The notes: generated by a model not told the origin, from the letters alone. A DNA stretch of 64,000 nt from Candidatus Obscuribacter sp. (GCA_016712465.1 JADJQZ010000001.1:6076001-6140000), one strand, 5' to 3'; shown: positions 17,693 to 26,987, numbered from the stretch's first letter. Program-made: numbers and translations.

Positions 17693-18397
17693 ATGTCGCC
17701 AGAAAAGAAACAAGAAGAACGCTTTACCAGAGACTCACTCTTCAAAGACAAGCTGTCCGACATACGCAGAGCCGAGCAGAAGAAGACAGAAGAGACCAGA
17801 AAGGTCTTGAATGCTCAGTCACAACTAGCTAACACCAAAACCATTTTGCCCCCCGAAGAAGAAACGCCCACCGGCAAAGACCGTCACCACCTTTTGAAAG
17901 ATCCCAAAACCGGGCTTTATTCCGAACGCTTCATCAAACGCGTTCTCAAAGAAGAAGTGAAGCGCGCCAAGCGTTATAAAAATCCCCTCGGACTGGTGGT
18001 GGGTACAATCATCAACCTCGATGAAATAGCAAAAAGCGGCGGACCCATAGCAAAGTCGGCGCTGGAAGTGGAAGCGGCCAAAGTCTTGCAGGAATGCATC
18101 CGCGACGTAGATGTGCCGGGAGTTTCAAATGACGGCACTTATATCGTCATCTGTCCTGAAACGGGCGAAGTGGGCTTGCATGTCATAATCGAGCGCCTGC
18201 TCAAGCGCCTCAATTACAATCAAAAGATCAACCTCAAAACCACCTGGGAACCAGTTTTCTGCTTCTCAGCCTCGGCCTTCGGCACCAGTTTGAACAGCGC
18301 CGACTTTCTTCTGGCCGGTGCCCTGGAGCGCTTGAATCTTCTGGCCCTTGAGACCAAAGCCGAAATGGATACCACCGCTAAAGAAGAGAAGTGGTAA
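17693..18397 (+). CDS. GGDEF-domain protein with degenerate catalytic motif
   Basis: 234 residues. After a charged N-terminal helix (about residues 1-60), the domain starts with DPKTGLYSERFIKRVLKEEVKRAKRYKNPLGLVV, the classic GGDEF opening (D-x-L-T-G-L-x-N-R-R-F). At the expected G-G-D/E-E-F position it reads SNDGTYIVICPET, so the catalytic and metal-binding residues are gone. It is therefore most likely not a diguanylate cyclase, but a GTP-binding or protein-interaction remnant. No membrane segment or partner domain. AGGAAG precedes the ATG at 17693. Confidence 0.82.
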   Translation: MSPEKKQEERFTRDSLFKDKLSDIRRAEQKKTEETRKVLNAQSQLANTKTILPPEEETPTGKDRHHLLKDPKTGLYSERFIKRVLKEEVKRAKRYKNPLGLVVGTIINLDEIAKSGGPIAKSALEVEAAKVLQECIRDVDVPGVSNDGTYIVICPETGEVGLHVIIERLLKRLNYNQKINLKTTWEPVFCFSASAFGTSLNSADFLLAGALERLNLLALETKAEMDTTAKEEKW

Positions 18398-18435
18398 CTA
18401 CCAAAGCCTCCACAGCCTCCAAAGATTCACCGGCA

Positions 18436-19176
18436 TCACTTCAGCACTGCCACCAGTGATGGTATCGCCTGCACCATAAATCCCAGCACAAAGAGCGAAG
18501 CTCCTATGTAGCCCATGGTGCGACCGGGCACGTTGTCGGCATACCATTCAATTAGCGGAATGAGCGAACTGACGATGGCCGAGGTCATGGCCATGGTCAG
18601 TCCCAGCCGAATCACGCGCTCGGACATATGACTCAAATCGTGCTGCAATAAAGAAGTAAATACGCCCAGGCTACCGGCCATGAGACCGAGAGTCACGGCC
18701 AGCGCTAGCTTACGCCAACTAAATGACGGTCTTTTGCTCACTTCGTAGAAGTGTGACGGCGTCAGTTTCAGTTTCGGCAAAACCAGCGCCGCCACTAGAA
18801 CTATGGGAATAGCGCAGTAAGCGACGCTCTTCAAGTTATCGAACCAGCAGGCGGCTGAAATACCCAGAGCCCGCACCAGTCCCAGGGCAAAAAGAAAAGC
18901 CGTGGTCTCTTTCTGCCCCCGCCCGACTCTTTCCAGATGCAACCCCAATGCAATTCCCAGGCCGGCGCCGGCCAGAAGTCCGAACTTGAGCCCCATGGAG
19001 AATCCGACACAGGCAATGACAATTACACTGTAGGTGACGCAACGGGTGAGGGTGCTGAGCGGCCCCTTGTCGCCGCCCAATAAGTCGTAGGCTAGATAGA
19101 GCCCGCCGATCAAATCAAGACTCATGCCCACCAGGGTCACCTGGGCGCTCAGATGATCGTTCCAGACCAGTGCCAT
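18436..19176 (-). CDS. Polytopic membrane protein, unknown function
   Basis: 246 residues with about seven hydrophobic helices (for example VTYSVIVIACVGFSMGLKFGLLAGAGLG, LALAVTLGLMAGSLGVFTSL, GYIGASLFVLGFMVQAIPSL). Short loops carry few charges; a cytosolic loop KRPSFSWRK divides the two halves. No transporter or enzyme signature that I recognise. It lies 103 bases downstream of the CPBP protease gene on the same strand and may be co-transcribed. Confidence 0.75.
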   Translation of the reverse strand: MALVWNDHLSAQVTLVGMSLDLIGGLYLAYDLLGGDKGPLSTLTRCVTYSVIVIACVGFSMGLKFGLLAGAGLGIALGLHLERVGRGQKETTAFLFALGLVRALGISAACWFDNLKSVAYCAIPIVLVAALVLPKLKLTPSHFYEVSKRPSFSWRKLALAVTLGLMAGSLGVFTSLLQHDLSHMSERVIRLGLTMAMTSAIVSSLIPLIEWYADNVPGRTMGYIGASLFVLGFMVQAIPSLVAVLK

Positions 19177-19279
19177 CAGTACTTTTCCTATGCCTCCATG
19201 GGAACGCTCACAGGCCGCTATGAGCCCCCTTCCCGGTTGCGCTCATACTCTCATGCAGGGCGGGGAAAAATCAACAACT

Positions 19280-20014
19280 CTAGCGCAAACGCTCTAAAAG
19301 CGGCACAATAGTGGGCGCCGCTTCGGCGGAAATGGGTCCGAACAAGACCATTGTCAAAATAATTATCACGGCCAGATCAAAAACAATGGAATGCCAGAGC
19401 GTCGGCAAAATCAAGGTATCTTTGCGCCTGTACATCCACGACATAAAGAACCCCACGGCCAGTACAAAGCCAATAGCCAGCGGAATGAAGACCGGCGCAA
19501 CAAACAACCGGATCACAAGAAAATGCCAGACGGCGAAGGCCACATTGGTCCAGATACCGGGCAAACTGAAGACCGGCTGACCTTCATCACAGAGTTCGTT
19601 CAAGACCACACCGCGCCAGAACAGTTCTTCCAGAATCGGATTGACAGTGAGGAAATAAAGGCTGAGCGGCAAATACCAGCTCATTTTGAAGCCGCGCTCG
19701 TGCATACTTTCAAGGGCCAGGGCGCGGTCCAGAAGCAAATCGCTGAGCAAGCTATAGGTGATGAAAGTGAAGGCGGAAAAGCCTATGGAGGCAAACACCA
19801 GCACCAGAAGGTCTTTCCTGGTCGGAATGTGCATATGCTTCTGCCAGTGTCCCCGATTGTAGAGAATGGCCGGTAGAAGGCAAAAGCCGTGGTAAAGCAA
19901 AAAGGACCAGAAGATACTGCGAAACTGGTGCAGGCCAAGTGCAAGAAAGACCCAGGGAGCCAGGGACCAGATAAAGACAAGAGTTTTGCGTGGGCTTATA
20001 TTGGAAGACAGCAT
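19280..20014 (-). CDS. CPBP family intramembrane metalloprotease (Abi/CAAX-like)
   Basis: I choose the ATG at 20014; the frame is open to 20170 but the added residues are atypical and overlap the divergent gene. About six to seven membrane helices. Motif 1 is E-E-x-x-x-R in PILEELFWRGVVLNEL; motif 2 His is in FAVWHFLVIRLF; a third His is in LPTLWHSIVFDLAV. These are the three conserved motifs of the CPBP (CAAX protease / bacteriocin-processing) family. Function could be prenyl-protein processing, bacteriocin self-immunity or another role; nothing nearby decides. Confidence 0.88.
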   Translation of the reverse strand: MLSSNISPRKTLVFIWSLAPWVFLALGLHQFRSIFWSFLLYHGFCLLPAILYNRGHWQKHMHIPTRKDLLVLVFASIGFSAFTFITYSLLSDLLLDRALALESMHERGFKMSWYLPLSLYFLTVNPILEELFWRGVVLNELCDEGQPVFSLPGIWTNVAFAVWHFLVIRLFVAPVFIPLAIGFVLAVGFFMSWMYRRKDTLILPTLWHSIVFDLAVIIILTMVLFGPISAEAAPTIVPLLERLR

Positions 20015-20131
20015 TGAACGAGCCGGGTTACCTTCCTCTACAATAACCGAAACAGCATGGGCCGCGTCCAAGAAAAATGCAGTACTGTAACTGTCTATGG
20101 AATTATATATACAAGGCAAAACCGCCGGATA

Positions 20132-21070
20132 ATGCAAGACTATCACCCGACCAGACAGATGAGCGGTCATGTTGAGCCACGAGGAAATTCTTTCCGGCGG
20201 CTTACGACGGTTCTCGTTCTAGCGGCTGCCTTTGCAACCGGCGCCCCGGCAAGCAAGGCCTTTTCCACCTACAAATGGTTCGGCGGCGCCGTACACAGAA
20301 GCATCATCAAGGAAGCTCTCAAGGATAAGGGACTGAGCAAACAAGCGCTGGAAGAAATCTGCAATGGTTGCGACGCACAGGACGACCCGGGCGGCAAGAA
20401 TTTTTCAGTTTCTCAGTACCATGCCTGCGACAACAAAATTACTGAAACCAGGCAGTTCCTCGAACAAGTTTTAAACCAGTGCGCTGAAGAAGCAAAAACC
20501 TGCGAAAACTCCGCTACCGCCCGCCGCAACATTCGTCGACGCCTTGGTGAGGGGCTACACGCTCTGCAAGATTTCTATTCTCATTCCAACTATCTGGAAT
20601 CTTTACTGCAGGGACAGAAACCGCTTGTACCGGTGGATTGGTCCAAGCCACCGGCTGCCGACATCAGCACTTGTTACTACCATTACGAGAGCTTCCTCAA
20701 ACAGGAATACTTCGAAAGACGCAGCCGGGCAGTCTTCAAACTAATGCAAGGGGACAGCCGCCTTAGATTTCACAGCCAGAAAGAATATCAAGCCAGACTC
20801 GGTAAAGAGGTAACGGAAAAGCAAGTCTTAGACTATGCCATGGAGCCGGTAGCCTTCACCCATGTGGAGCTGAACAAAGACAACGCTAAAACCATCGAAG
20901 GCAAGGTAATCTCACAAGAGCACCGGCAGTCTTATCACCAACTGGCTAGAGACCTGGCCGTAGCGGACACTGCTCTTTACTTTAGCCGCTTGGAGGCACT
21001 GATCAGGCAAGCGACAGGGGAAAAGGCAGACAAAATTCAGACCCTGCTCAAGGCAGAAGAAAAGCCATGA
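20132..21070 (+). CDS. Secreted Het-C-like protein (zinc phospholipase C-like fold)
   Basis: I choose the ATG at 20132; ATGs at 20057 and 20159 are alternatives. A signal peptide (LTTVLVLAAAFATGAPASKA) precedes a helical domain with YKWFGGAVHRSI, an S-x-Y-H-A-C-D-N motif and GEGLHALQDFYSHSNYLE. The VHRSI and H-x-L-Q-D-F-Y-S-H-S motifs are shared by Het-C-like proteins and the zinc-dependent phospholipase C/S1-P1 superfamily, where these His and Asp bind metal. Its TGA overlaps an ATG at the start of the caspase frame, so the two genes form an operon. Role in membrane damage or cell death is inferred from Het-C in fungi. Confidence 0.8.
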   Translation: MQDYHPTRQMSGHVEPRGNSFRRLTTVLVLAAAFATGAPASKAFSTYKWFGGAVHRSIIKEALKDKGLSKQALEEICNGCDAQDDPGGKNFSVSQYHACDNKITETRQFLEQVLNQCAEEAKTCENSATARRNIRRRLGEGLHALQDFYSHSNYLESLLQGQKPLVPVDWSKPPAADISTCYYHYESFLKQEYFERRSRAVFKLMQGDSRLRFHSQKEYQARLGKEVTEKQVLDYAMEPVAFTHVELNKDNAKTIEGKVISQEHRQSYHQLARDLAVADTALYFSRLEALIRQATGEKADKIQTLLKAEEKP

Positions 21071-21120
21071 CCAATAATGGAAACTGCGGAAGTAAGCCTA
21101 CGGAAGGACAGGAAAGGAAA

Positions 21121-22533
21121 ATGGGAAGAGCCGACTGCAAGCAGGTACTGACACTACTTCTAATACCATTTATGGTCTGGACGAGCGCCGCACCGGCCGC
21201 CCAGGCAGCCAACAAAAGCAACGCCGCCAGAGGCGATAAGAAAGAATCCGGTATCGCCAAAGCAAACGTAGGCAAAACCGCAGCGCCTGAGGAGGCACCC
21301 GGCGCTTCTTCCCTGAAAAGCGCACCGATCACCGACAAGTGGGCGCTGGTTGTCGGTATCAGCAAGTTCAAAGACCCTTCTCTCAACCTGCGTTATGCCG
21401 CCAAAGACGCCACCGACTTTCGCAACTTTCTGGTGAACGATGCCGGCTTCGCCGCCGATCACGTGCATTTGCTCGTGGACGAACACGCCACCAAAGAGCA
21501 AATTTTGAAGGAATTCGGCGACAAATGGCTGCCCCGAGTGGCCAGACCAAACGACCTGGTGGTGCTCTATTTTTCCACCCACGGCAGCCCTTCGGAAATG
21601 GACATTCGCGGGGTGAATTACATTGTTACCCACGATACCATGCGCGACAGCCTCTTCAGCACCGGTCTGGCCATGCGGGAAGTGGTGGAAGCCATCAACG
21701 AGAGAATCAATTCCAAGCGCATTCTGGTAATCATGGACGCCTGCCACAGCGGTGCGGCTACCACTGAACACAAAGGGCTGGTGCGCCAGTCCAACTTCGA
21801 CGCCGCCGCCATTGCTCAGGGCACGGGACAGATGGTAATTTGCTCCAGCCAACCGAGCGAAGTCACCTGGGAGTCGAAGAACTATCAAAACGGCGTCTTC
21901 ACCAGGCATTTGATCGAGGGTCTGAGAGAGAAAGACGGTCATGTCACCCTGGAACAAGCCTTTAAGTTAATTCAAAACCGGGTGCAGGAAGAAGTGCTCA
22001 GAGACCGGGGCGAAGTGCAGAGCCCGGTGCTGAGCAGCAAGTGGTCCGGTGAAGATCTCATACTGGCAGTCAAGCCCACCGACCCCAAACCCGGTCTGAG
22101 CGAGCCCTCCCTCGCCGAGACCGGACAATCCGGCAGCGCGCCCCAGACAGATGCCGGCGCCGCCAAAGACGGCGCGGTTACAACAGCGGCGCCGACAGAA
22201 GACAAGGCAACCACTGCCACTGAGAAACAAGCCATCAGTATCGCCGGCAACTGGGATTCCAACTGGGGTCCAATTACCTTTGAGCACGATCCCATAACCG
22301 GCAACGGACCGGTGGAAGTGACGGGACACTGGCAACAAGGCCCCAAGAAAATGGGTGTATTCAAGACAGGCAGCTATGATCCTGCCACCGGCGTGATCAA
22401 ACTCACCTACTATCAAAACTGGAATTATCTACACGGCTCCGCCAAGTTCACCATCAACAAGAAGGGCAACCGCATGGATGGCTACTTCCGGCAGGCGCTC
22501 ATATTGAGCGGCACCTGGATAGCCTGGCGCTAG
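21121..22533 (+). CDS. Secreted caspase-like protease (peptidase C14, orthocaspase) with C-terminal beta domain
   Basis: The ATG at 21121 follows AGGAAAGG and gives a good signal peptide; an in-frame ATG at 21067 overlaps the upstream stop. The p20-like domain starts at KWALVVGISKF; catalytic His is in YFSTHGSP (codon 21580-21582) and catalytic Cys in IMDACHSGA (codon 21742-21744). The p10-like part contains SSQPSEVTWESKNYQNGVFTRHL. A Pro/Thr/Ala linker (about 22090-22230) leads to a 95-residue beta domain starting at NWDSNWGPITFEHD and ending SGTWIAWR. Bacterial caspases of this type usually cut after basic residues. It forms an operon with the Het-C-like gene. Confidence 0.93.
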   Translation: MGRADCKQVLTLLLIPFMVWTSAAPAAQAANKSNAARGDKKESGIAKANVGKTAAPEEAPGASSLKSAPITDKWALVVGISKFKDPSLNLRYAAKDATDFRNFLVNDAGFAADHVHLLVDEHATKEQILKEFGDKWLPRVARPNDLVVLYFSTHGSPSEMDIRGVNYIVTHDTMRDSLFSTGLAMREVVEAINERINSKRILVIMDACHSGAATTEHKGLVRQSNFDAAAIAQGTGQMVICSSQPSEVTWESKNYQNGVFTRHLIEGLREKDGHVTLEQAFKLIQNRVQEEVLRDRGEVQSPVLSSKWSGEDLILAVKPTDPKPGLSEPSLAETGQSGSAPQTDAGAAKDGAVTTAAPTEDKATTATEKQAISIAGNWDSNWGPITFEHDPITGNGPVEVTGHWQQGPKKMGVFKTGSYDPATGVIKLTYYQNWNYLHGSAKFTINKKGNRMDGYFRQALILSGTWIAWR

Positions 22534-22655
22534 ATTACGAAAGAAGAGCATGGCGGCCCCGATCAAACCCTGGGAGCGCCAAAAACCTCCCAAAGTCCTC
22601 CCAAAGTCCTTATGTTTAGCTGCTTTTGTTCGAAGGCGCCAAGTGGGTCGGCTTT

Positions 22656-23654
22656 TCAATCATGGCTCCATTTGCCCGGCTTAAAATCATCATCGAAAGA
22701 ATCTATTACGGCTTGTTCCTCCCCGGCCGCCTTCTTATCACCTTTAAGGGTGTAGACCTTGAGCAGACCCACGTGATACTGACGCATGTCCGGGTGTTCC
22801 TTCAGTCCGGTTTTATAATCGGCAATGGCCTTATCCCACTGCTTGAGTTCGGTATAGGCCTGGGCTCGCTCCATCAGATTCTGATAGCGACCAATGCCCG
22901 GTGCCGTCTGTCCCTTCGGTGCGAAAGCCGGAGGCGTAGACACCACAGCCTTATTAGCGACTTTGGCATTCTTAACGGCAGCCCCGGCGCCGTTACGGGC
23001 AACTATGGCCGCCGGGCTATTTCCTTCGATTAAGATGCTCAGATCTTCAATCACCTGCGGCCAGTTTTTTGTAAATCGTCCCAGTTTGGCCCGCTCACTC
23101 CTGAAAGTAACATTCTTAGGGTCCAGTGCCACCAGACTATCCAGTTCCTGCTGAGCCGCTTGTAATTTACCAAGACAACGCAACATCTTCGCTTTTACAA
23201 CATGACAGTCGGGCAAATTCTTCAACTGTATGGCCGTATCGGCGCAAGTTAAAGCCTGATCGTATTTGCCGAGCTGGCAATAGATCTCTGCTTTTTCCAT
23301 CCAGAGCACAAAGTTTTTCGGCTCAAGCTTGAGAGCCTTTTCGATGCATGGCAGCGCCAGTTCACTCTCTTCCATGGTGCCGAGAATATGCGCTTTCAAA
23401 CACCAACCTTTGGCACTGCGCGGATCAATTGCAAGAGCCTTGTTCAAGTGTTCCAAAGCTTTGTGATTGCCGGCCAAACCTTTGCACATTTCGCGCGAAG
23501 CCATGCCGTAAAGCGCATCAGTTTCATTGTTGGCAGCCACAGGCACGCCGAGAGCGGCAAAAGCAAAAACTTCAAGGCAGAGAGCCAGGGCACAAATAGA
23601 TCCGCACTTCTTTATTGCGGCTACGTTCACGATGCATCTTATATTGCACCTCAT
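22656..23654 (-). CDS. Secreted TPR-repeat protein
   Basis: The ATG at 23654 follows an AAGGG site; a GTG at 23630 is possible and the frame is open to 23711. The signal peptide (CGSICALALCLEVFAFAALGVPVAA) is followed by TPR units: canonical ones at HKALEHLNKALAIDPRSAKG, YDQALTCADTAIQL and WDKAIADYKTGLKEHPDM, separated by an Ala/Pro-rich linker at about residues 240-270. It ends a minus-strand unit with the coiled-coil gene at 23721. No catalytic motifs. Confidence 0.84.
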   Translation of the reverse strand: MRCNIRCIVNVAAIKKCGSICALALCLEVFAFAALGVPVAANNETDALYGMASREMCKGLAGNHKALEHLNKALAIDPRSAKGWCLKAHILGTMEESELALPCIEKALKLEPKNFVLWMEKAEIYCQLGKYDQALTCADTAIQLKNLPDCHVVKAKMLRCLGKLQAAQQELDSLVALDPKNVTFRSERAKLGRFTKNWPQVIEDLSILIEGNSPAAIVARNGAGAAVKNAKVANKAVVSTPPAFAPKGQTAPGIGRYQNLMERAQAYTELKQWDKAIADYKTGLKEHPDMRQYHVGLLKVYTLKGDKKAAGEEQAVIDSFDDDFKPGKWSHD

Positions 23655-23720
23655 TAGTACCCTTATCCCCTCTTTTGATATTGAAACCAAGGGCGGCAAG
23701 CGGAATTCCAAAGCCCAATA

Positions 23721-24473
23721 CTATCTTAAAAGACCTGCATATAGATCTTTCCAGGCATTCAAATGAATGAGCACCTCGCGCACAGAGGCCTCGCGCATAG
23801 CTGCAATTTCAGCGAATTCACTTTCGCCCAGATCGGAAGACTCATTATTGCGCCGACTCCAGTGCGACTTCTCACTCAAAAGGGCATAGCGATGGCAATT
23901 GAGCAAGGAAAGCAGAGCCGTGATACGTTTTTCGATTTTCTTGTGAGAACCGTTACCGGCTTCCCTGGCTTTTTCCAGATCAGTTTGGATTTTCTGCCTG
24001 ACGGTAAGGAGCGCCTGTCTCTCCAAAATGCTCAAGCGCTCCTTCAAATTATTAGCCTGCACCCGCCTCTCGATCAGGGCATTCTGCCTGGCTATGAGTG
24101 TCTCGCCATCAAGGCCGCTACGCTCCCTCTGCAGGCTGCGGAACTGCCCGGCCAGTTGCACCAGGCAGGCACCCCATTCCATGGCATTCACCGTCAAAGG
24201 CGCCGTCACCTGGGGCTCTTTCAGGGCAGTCCAGATGCGGCACTTCAAGGCTAAAAGCCTGGCAGTATCGAAAAGCTCAAAGAACAAATCCCAGGCGCCT
24301 GAAAAGTCGAAAGCAGCGCTCTGGGCTCCCCCCTCAAGGGCTGAGCGAGCGTCGGAACCTAGCTTGAGGGCTTCTTGCTTGAGCTTCTTGCAAGTTGTTT
24401 CTATCAAGAGACTGGGAGCCGGCATAATCAGGCTCAAGACTCTTTGCAATAGGGATTGCAGTACACTGGGCAT
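23721..24473 (-). CDS. Helical coiled-coil protein, unknown function
   Basis: 250 residues, cytosolic and Leu/Ala/Glu/Arg-rich. The centre (about residues 110-190) has heptad-like Leu and charged residues (ALIERRVQANNLKERLSILERQALLTVRQKI) suggesting a coiled coil. No domain recognised. Plus-strand frames of 163 and 185 codons cover the same DNA but have shadow-like composition. The gene precedes the TPR gene by 66 bases on the same strand. Start ATG at 24473. Confidence 0.65.
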   Translation of the reverse strand: MPSVLQSLLQRVLSLIMPAPSLLIETTCKKLKQEALKLGSDARSALEGGAQSAAFDFSGAWDLFFELFDTARLLALKCRIWTALKEPQVTAPLTVNAMEWGACLVQLAGQFRSLQRERSGLDGETLIARQNALIERRVQANNLKERLSILERQALLTVRQKIQTDLEKAREAGNGSHKKIEKRITALLSLLNCHRYALLSEKSHWSRRNNESSDLGESEFAEIAAMREASVREVLIHLNAWKDLYAGLLR

Positions 24474-24710
24474 GGCTTACAGCCTGAACTCCTGCCTCGC
24501 GGCTCGCTGCCGACTGGTCCGCCCGATTCTGGCCGGCTCGTCAATCTTCCTGCCAATATACCGCGTAAAAGGTTGGCCCTCATGAACTGGCAGTCAAATA
24601 TCAAGATCGAAGACAAACCCGATACTTGAGGAGAAGCCGAAAGGGCAATAGCAGCCGGAAGTCGAGGCGGATGTGAGATAATCCCGCCCATTAACGGAGT
24701 TAAGCGAAAA

Positions 24711-25604
24711 GTGGATAGAAACACAGGCTATTGCACAACGAACCTGAAGGAGAAGGAAACCGGTCAGTCTTTTCCTATGGTGATTATGTATCCCTCCACG
24801 GAACAAGAAGCACCTACCAGGCTCGGTCCCTATAACATCTCTCTGGCGGTGGAAGCCGCACCCCTGGCGGGAAACTTCCCCCTTGTCCTGATCTCCCACG
24901 GCAGCGGCGGCTCTCATCTGGTTTACCGGCAGCTAGCCAGAACCCTGGCTGCCAGCGGCTTCATCGTCGGTATGCCGGAGCATCCGGGTAACAATCGCAA
25001 CGACAATAGCCGGGACGGCACAGTTGAAAACCTGGAGCGGCGCCCCGGTCACTTGAGCACGGCGCTAGATTGGTTTAGCGAAGATGAGCGCTTCTCGCCC
25101 CTGATTCGGACGGACAAGATCGCCGTAATCGGTCATTCCATGGGGGCCTACACAGCTCTGGCAGCAGCGGGGGGCGTACCCACGGCTTTCAGCAGAAACG
25201 AGCCCCTGGAAAGAAGCCGCACTCTCACTTCCATCGAAAGCGATCCTCGCATCAAAGCGCTTGTGCTCATGGCCCCTGCCCTGGTCTGGTTCAGACCGCA
25301 AGGGTCCCTCAATGCCGTCAATTGCCCAATTCTACTGATGGTGGGAGAAAAGGACGAAATCACACCCACCGCCTACCATGCAAAGTTGGTCCTGGAAGGG
25401 GTCCCGGAACCGAGCCGAGTCATCTTCCGCGAAATTGAAAACGCCGGTCACTTTTCCTTCCTGAGCCCTTTCCCAAAGATAATGCAACACAGCGCAGACG
25501 GCGCGCTCTTCAAACCAGCTCAAGATCCGCCCGGATTCTGCCGCGAAAGCTTTCAGCCCATCCTGGCATCTTACATTCTGGAATTCTTTGCGAGTGTGAA
25601 CTGA
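24711..25604 (+). CDS. Alpha/beta hydrolase, dienelactone hydrolase / PAF-acetylhydrolase-like
   Basis: 297 residues from a GTG at 24711 (GGAG 13 bases upstream). NTGYCTTNLKE...FPMVIMYPS is the characteristic N-terminal strand pair of this family, so the start is close to correct. Oxyanion motif LISHGSGGS, nucleophile elbow V-I-G-H-S-M-G-A, acid near LLMVGEKDEITP and catalytic His in IENAGHFSFLSPFP. There is no signal peptide, unlike the related gene at 3122. Substrate unknown, probably a carboxylic ester. Confidence 0.85.
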   Translation: MDRNTGYCTTNLKEKETGQSFPMVIMYPSTEQEAPTRLGPYNISLAVEAAPLAGNFPLVLISHGSGGSHLVYRQLARTLAASGFIVGMPEHPGNNRNDNSRDGTVENLERRPGHLSTALDWFSEDERFSPLIRTDKIAVIGHSMGAYTALAAAGGVPTAFSRNEPLERSRTLTSIESDPRIKALVLMAPALVWFRPQGSLNAVNCPILLMVGEKDEITPTAYHAKLVLEGVPEPSRVIFREIENAGHFSFLSPFPKIMQHSADGALFKPAQDPPGFCRESFQPILASYILEFFASVN

Positions 25605-25626
25605 GAGAATAACAACCGACAAACTG

Positions 25627-26466
25627 TTGCACCGTCAACTTGCAAGCGCTATGGCCGAGCAAAGATTAGAGAAGTCAGCTCTAAAGTTCGGAACCATGAT
25701 GATTGACAATTGCCCTAGCTTGAATCCAACCGGGCTGCCGCACGCCGTTTTCCTTAGACTGGAAGCTATTAGCAGTCTTGCACTCAAAGGCTCGGTAACG
25801 GTGAAGGAAAGGCGCCGACATTACGGACAGGCGAAGGAGAAGTATGTCGAGCATCAGTCAAGCTTTCAAATCACCCTAGACTCTGCCTCACAAACTTTAC
25901 AATGCACTTTCGGGGGAACGCCGCATCTCGTCCCGAGAGCCGCCTTTTGCAATGGTCAGGATAGCTACGGCTTCACATTATCGAAGTTCAACCTGGCTTC
26001 TTACAATCCATACCCGGCTTACGGCAATATCATCGCCAACGATCTAGCCAATTTGCTCTGGAACGAGCAAATTGACCGCGAGCGATTGCTCGAGCAAATT
26101 AAAGTCGTCGGCGAAGAAGAGATTGAAGGCCTGCCCTGTTACAAAATCTCCTATGGTCTACCCCGGACTGATAGCAACTATATCTGGTTAGACCGGGACA
26201 CCCTTGCCCCAGTCAGAATTAGAGCCAAAACTCTCAAGACAAATCAGGCTTACCAGAACTCTTTTTCTTCAACTCTTCTGGAGATGCCGCCCCTGAGCTG
26301 GTTGGTATTCTGGCTTCTAATTGTGCACGACACAATTCTTTCGTTCTCAGGCAGGCGGGACCTGGTGCTCCTCCGTGCCGGCTACGACAACCTAGACGTG
26401 GAATACAGCATTAGCGAAGCCCTATTGAACAATGCGCAATCTATTAGCAACTGCACCAAAACTTGA
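25627..26466 (+). CDS. LolA-like domain protein, possibly decaying
   Basis: 279 residues; start uncertain (TTG at 25627 or ATG at 25651, neither with a clear ribosome site). No signal peptide is visible, although relatives in this window are exported. The middle and end have the lipoprotein-carrier-like pattern: EIEGLPCYKISYGLPRTDSNYIWLDRDTLAPVRI followed by YDNLDVEYSISEAL. A hydrophobic insertion (LSWLVFWLLIVHDTIL) interrupts the last strands. The AT content is higher than in neighbours and it abuts the repeat region. It may be an N-terminally eroded gene. Confidence 0.5.
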   Translation: MHRQLASAMAEQRLEKSALKFGTMMIDNCPSLNPTGLPHAVFLRLEAISSLALKGSVTVKERRRHYGQAKEKYVEHQSSFQITLDSASQTLQCTFGGTPHLVPRAAFCNGQDSYGFTLSKFNLASYNPYPAYGNIIANDLANLLWNEQIDRERLLEQIKVVGEEEIEGLPCYKISYGLPRTDSNYIWLDRDTLAPVRIRAKTLKTNQAYQNSFSSTLLEMPPLSWLVFWLLIVHDTILSFSGRRDLVLLRAGYDNLDVEYSISEALLNNAQSISNCTKT

Positions 26467-26470
26467 AAGC

Positions 26471-26509
26471 AAAACTAAAAGACCACCCAGAATGAACTGC
26501 GGTGGTCTT
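26471..26509 (-). terminator. Intrinsic terminator at end of repeat copy 1
   Basis: Read on the minus strand, AAGACCACC and GGTGGTCTT form a 9-bp stem (26501-26509 with 26479-26487), extended inside by a CAG/CTG pairing, followed by TTTTAGTTTT. Confidence 0.78.
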
Positions 26510-26763
26510 ATAGCTATCGTCTGACAGTCGCACCAGTGATTTTAGTCAAAGCGTGGACTCGATATTTCTACTGCGAGAGGTCAGCTTTCGCAAATAGCGG
26601 ACTCGCTTGTTACCGTTTCCAGTCTGCGCAGACTTGATGTTTCCGCAAGGTCCCTCGGCTCAAAGTAACGAACTGATTCAGTCGTCGCTCACCGCTTATG
26701 TATTTAGAATATCGCATTTCGCAGATAGATCCAGTCCCCCGCAAATCGTCTAATGAAAATATT
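26471..26763 (-). repeat. 293-bp direct repeat copy 1, candidate minus-strand small RNA
   Basis: Aligns without gaps to 26988-27280; I count about 21 substitutions in 293 bases, roughly 93% identity. It contains no plausible reading frame. On the minus strand it ends in a strong hairpin plus T-rich tail, and it carries a perfect 14-bp palindrome (AGTCTGCGCAGACT). These features fit a structured RNA read leftwards; no known RNA family was recognised. Confidence 0.8.
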
Positions 26764-26987
26764 CGATATATACAAGACCAGCACCAGAAGCCACCCGTAG
26801 CATTCGACTCAATTGTCAGAAGCTCGGCCAAGACAGCCATATTTTCACAACACGTTTTGAACAGCTTTTATGAAATTGCCTGTGTTTGAGACAGCAGTCA
26901 AGCAGATCACAATCTCATCACAGAGTTCGATTACAACGGCAAATGCCATCGGCTACGACTGTCCGCAGCAACGCTGAGCGCATCCCC
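26764..26987. other. Spacer between the two 293-bp repeats
   Basis: 224 bases without a supported gene, RNA or hairpin. It is not similar to the repeats. The start-to-start distance of the two copies is 517 bases. Confidence 0.6.

Noticed and set aside
24028..24585. 185-codon plus-strand frame
   Set aside because: Shadow of the coiled-coil gene; composition is Ser/Arg/Cys-rich.
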